This document shows positions 6,312-7,835 of a stretch of DNA of 7,835 bases, piece after piece. The stretch lies in assembly GCF_051960575.1 (NCBI RefSeq), contig NZ_JBQCEE010000018.1, positions 1 through 7,835 on the forward strand, read 5' to 3'. The notes below the pieces were generated by a model, which saw only the letters and a list, made by a program, of their open reading frames with translations, had not been told where the DNA came from and searched no databases. Within the stretch, counting starts at the first letter, position 1, and each line of letters begins with the position of its first letter. Origin of the DNA: JBQCEE01 sp051960575. GTDB lineage: Bacteria; Actinomycetota; Actinomycetes; Mycobacteriales; Jatrophihabitantaceae. The position numbers were made by a program, and so were the translations under genes.

Positions 6312-7835
6312 TCAGCAGACGTTAGCGGGCAGGTACGCCGGGTTCGCGTGCCTGCAGTCCATGAGTGATTCGTGGCGCGGCAGCGAGCCGGTCGGCGGCA
6401 CGTGCGCGTGCTGCACCTCATAGGACGCGATCTGGTTGAACAGCGGCGCCGCGACGTCGCCGCCCTCGACGCCGTGGGCCGGGTTGTCGACCATGATCGC
6501 CACGACGAACTGCGGGTCGTCGGCCGGGATCATGCCGGCGAAGGTGTCCCAGTTGGCCCAGTTGCTGTAGACGCCGTTCACCGGCTGCTGCGCCGTGCCG
6601 GTCTTGCCCGCGACGCGGTAGCCCGGCACCGCGGCCTTGACGCCGGTGCCGCCGGGCATGACGACCGACTCGAGCATCTGCCGCAGCGTCGCCGACGTCT
6701 GCGGGCTGACCACGCGGACGCCCTTCGGCGCCGCCGTCGTGGTCACGGTGCCGTCCGGCCTGGTGATCGACTGGATGATGCGCGGCGGGACGCGCACGCC
6801 GTTGTTGGCGATGGCCTGGTAGATCGAGGCGAGCTGCAGCACGGTCATGCTCTCGCCCTGGCCGAACGGCAGGTTGGCGAAGGTCGAGTCCGACCACGTC
6901 GACATCGGCGGCAGGTAGCCGGCGCTCTCGCCCGGCAGTTCGATGCCCGTCTTCTGCCCGACGCCGAACAGCTTCTCGTAGCGCATCCAGGTCTCGGGCC
7001 CGAGCTTCTGCGCGATCTTCAGCGTCCCGACGTTCGAGGACATCGCCAGGATGCCGCGCGCGTAGTACGGGTAGACGCCGTGCGCCCACGCGTCGCTGAC
7101 GGTGACGCCGCCCATCTGCATGGAGCCGTCGACGTTGATGCGGGTGCTGGGCGTGATGAGGCCCTCCTGCAGCGCCGCGGCGAAGGTGATCGACTTCTGC
7201 ACCGAGCCCGGCTCGAAGGCCGACATGACCGGTGGGTCCTGCAGGTTGTCGCGGAACTTCGCGCTGGACGCGAGCGCGAGCACCTGGCCGGTGTGCACGT
7301 CGAGGATCGCCATCTCGGCGCCCTCGGCGCCCGACAGCGGGACGTCCTGGTCGAGCAGCTGCTGCGCCACGTACTGCAGGTTCTGGTCGATCGTCAGCCG
7401 GATCGTCGCGCCGTTCACGGCCGGGTCGGTGACCGTGCGGCTGCTCGGGTTGACGTTGCCGACGTTGTCGACGCTGTAGGTCTCACTGCCGTCGTGGCCG
7501 GCGAGCAGGCTGTTGAAGGCGGCCTCGAGACCGGACGCGCCGCTGCCGTCGCTGTGCACCGTGCCGAGGATGTTCGACGCGGTGTCCTGGCCCGGGTACT
7601 GGCGCTGCGTGGTGGCCTGCAGGTAGATGCCGGTGAGCTTGAGCGCCTGCACCTGCTGCGCCTTCACCGGCGGGATGCCCGTCGCCAGCACGGCGTAGCG
7701 GCCCGGCTCGTTGAGCGCCTGCACGATGCTGAGCGTGCTGACGCCGAGCAGGGGCGCCAGGCGGGCGGCGTAGGCGGTGCGCTCGCTCGGGGCGACCTGG
7801 GTGGGGTCGGCGGTGACGTCCTGCGCGGCGGACGT
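6312..7835 (-). CDS. ftsI: FtsI (PBP3/PbpB), septal class B penicillin-binding protein (5' end cut by window edge)
   Basis: This D,D-transpeptidase crosslinks septal peptidoglycan outside the membrane and works with FtsW. The frame is open across the right edge, giving 507 residues to the stop at 6312; roughly 100 N-terminal residues, including the membrane anchor, are missing by comparison with the family. Numbering from the first visible residue, the pedestal/dimerisation region includes QRQYPG (77-82), GASGLEAAF (99-107) and LTIDQNLQ (147-154). The transpeptidase domain carries all three motifs: the catalytic serine in SVQK (211-214), SSN (266-268) and KTG (411-413). There is no PASTA domain after the catalytic domain. 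The protein ends in a short tail with its only two visible cysteines, at 494 and 507, the latter being the last residue. The GTG at 7724 is internal, not a start, because PBP pedestal-like sequence continues upstream. The gene lies directly before murE, the normal place for dcw ftsI. Confidence 0.96.
   Translation of the reverse strand, partial: TSAAQDVTADPTQVAPSERTAYAARLAPLLGVSTLSIVQALNEPGRYAVLATGIPPVKAQQVQALKLTGIYLQATTQRQYPGQDTASNILGTVHSDGSGASGLEAAFNSLLAGHDGSETYSVDNVGNVNPSSRTVTDPAVNGATIRLTIDQNLQYVAQQLLDQDVPLSGAEGAEMAILDVHTGQVLALASSAKFRDNLQDPPVMSAFEPGSVQKSITFAAALQEGLITPSTRINVDGSMQMGGVTVSDAWAHGVYPYYARGILAMSSNVGTLKIAQKLGPETWMRYEKLFGVGQKTGIELPGESAGYLPPMSTWSDSTFANLPFGQGESMTVLQLASIYQAIANNGVRVPPRIIQSITRPDGTVTTTAAPKGVRVVSPQTSATLRQMLESVVMPGGTGVKAAVPGYRVAGKTGTAQQPVNGVYSNWANWDTFAGMIPADDPQFVVAIMVDNPAHGVEGGDVAAPLFNQIASYEVQHAHVPPTGSLPRHESLMDCRHANPAYLPANVC

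Noticed and set aside
6311..6421. A longer murE beginning at 6421, overlapping ftsI by about 110 bases.
   Set aside because: The extra residues have no MurE-like sequence and read the end of ftsI in another frame; GTG 6310 next to the ftsI stop is more plausible.
1..7835. Search for an undescribed system: mobile elements, inverted or tandem repeats, CRISPR, tRNA or rRNA, riboswitches, terminators, or unknown genes between the dcw genes.
   Set aside because: The six conserved genes fill the whole window with at most one non-coding base between them. No repeat, RNA structure or composition shift stood out by eye. A computed repeat and folding scan would be needed to exclude subtle elements inside coding sequence.

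Overview
The window is an uninterrupted piece of a division and cell wall (dcw) cluster from a high-GC bacterium, almost certainly an actinobacterium. The support is the very high G+C with G/C-dominated third codon positions, GTG starts, the gene order, and actinobacterial-style protein features: an FtsI with no C-terminal PASTA domains, a MurD whose usual 'PACAS' motif reads 'PAAAS', and an FtsW with a Pro/Arg-rich N-terminal extension. The genus cannot be named from the sequence alone.

All six genes lie on the minus strand, so transcription runs from the right edge to the left: ftsI/pbpB (6312-7835, 5' end cut by the window), murE (4796-6310), murF (3408-4799), mraY (2320-3411), murD (963-2327) and ftsW (1-966, 3' end cut by the window). 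This is the canonical dcw order. There is essentially no non-coding DNA: one junction has a 1-base gap and the other four overlap by 4 or 8 bases. The promoter must lie upstream of the right edge (mraZ/mraW/ftsL side in typical clusters), and the cluster presumably continues past the left edge (murG, murC, ftsQ, ftsZ in typical clusters).

The genes form one pathway. In the cytoplasm MurD adds D-Glu to UDP-MurNAc-L-Ala, MurE adds diaminopimelate (its DNPR motif is visible), and MurF adds D-Ala-D-Ala. At the membrane MraY moves the finished phospho-MurNAc-pentapeptide onto undecaprenyl phosphate to make lipid I. After MurG, encoded elsewhere, makes lipid II, the septal SEDS polymerase FtsW and its partner transpeptidase FtsI polymerise and crosslink it at the division site. 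All catalytic motifs checked are intact.

I found no mobile element, RNA gene, CRISPR array, terminator or unknown gene, and no sign of a new biological system. The observations offered for a second look are modest: cysteine pairs in two extracytoplasmic segments, uneven Shine-Dalgarno use along the coupled chain, two uncertain start codons, and the FtsW N-terminal extension.
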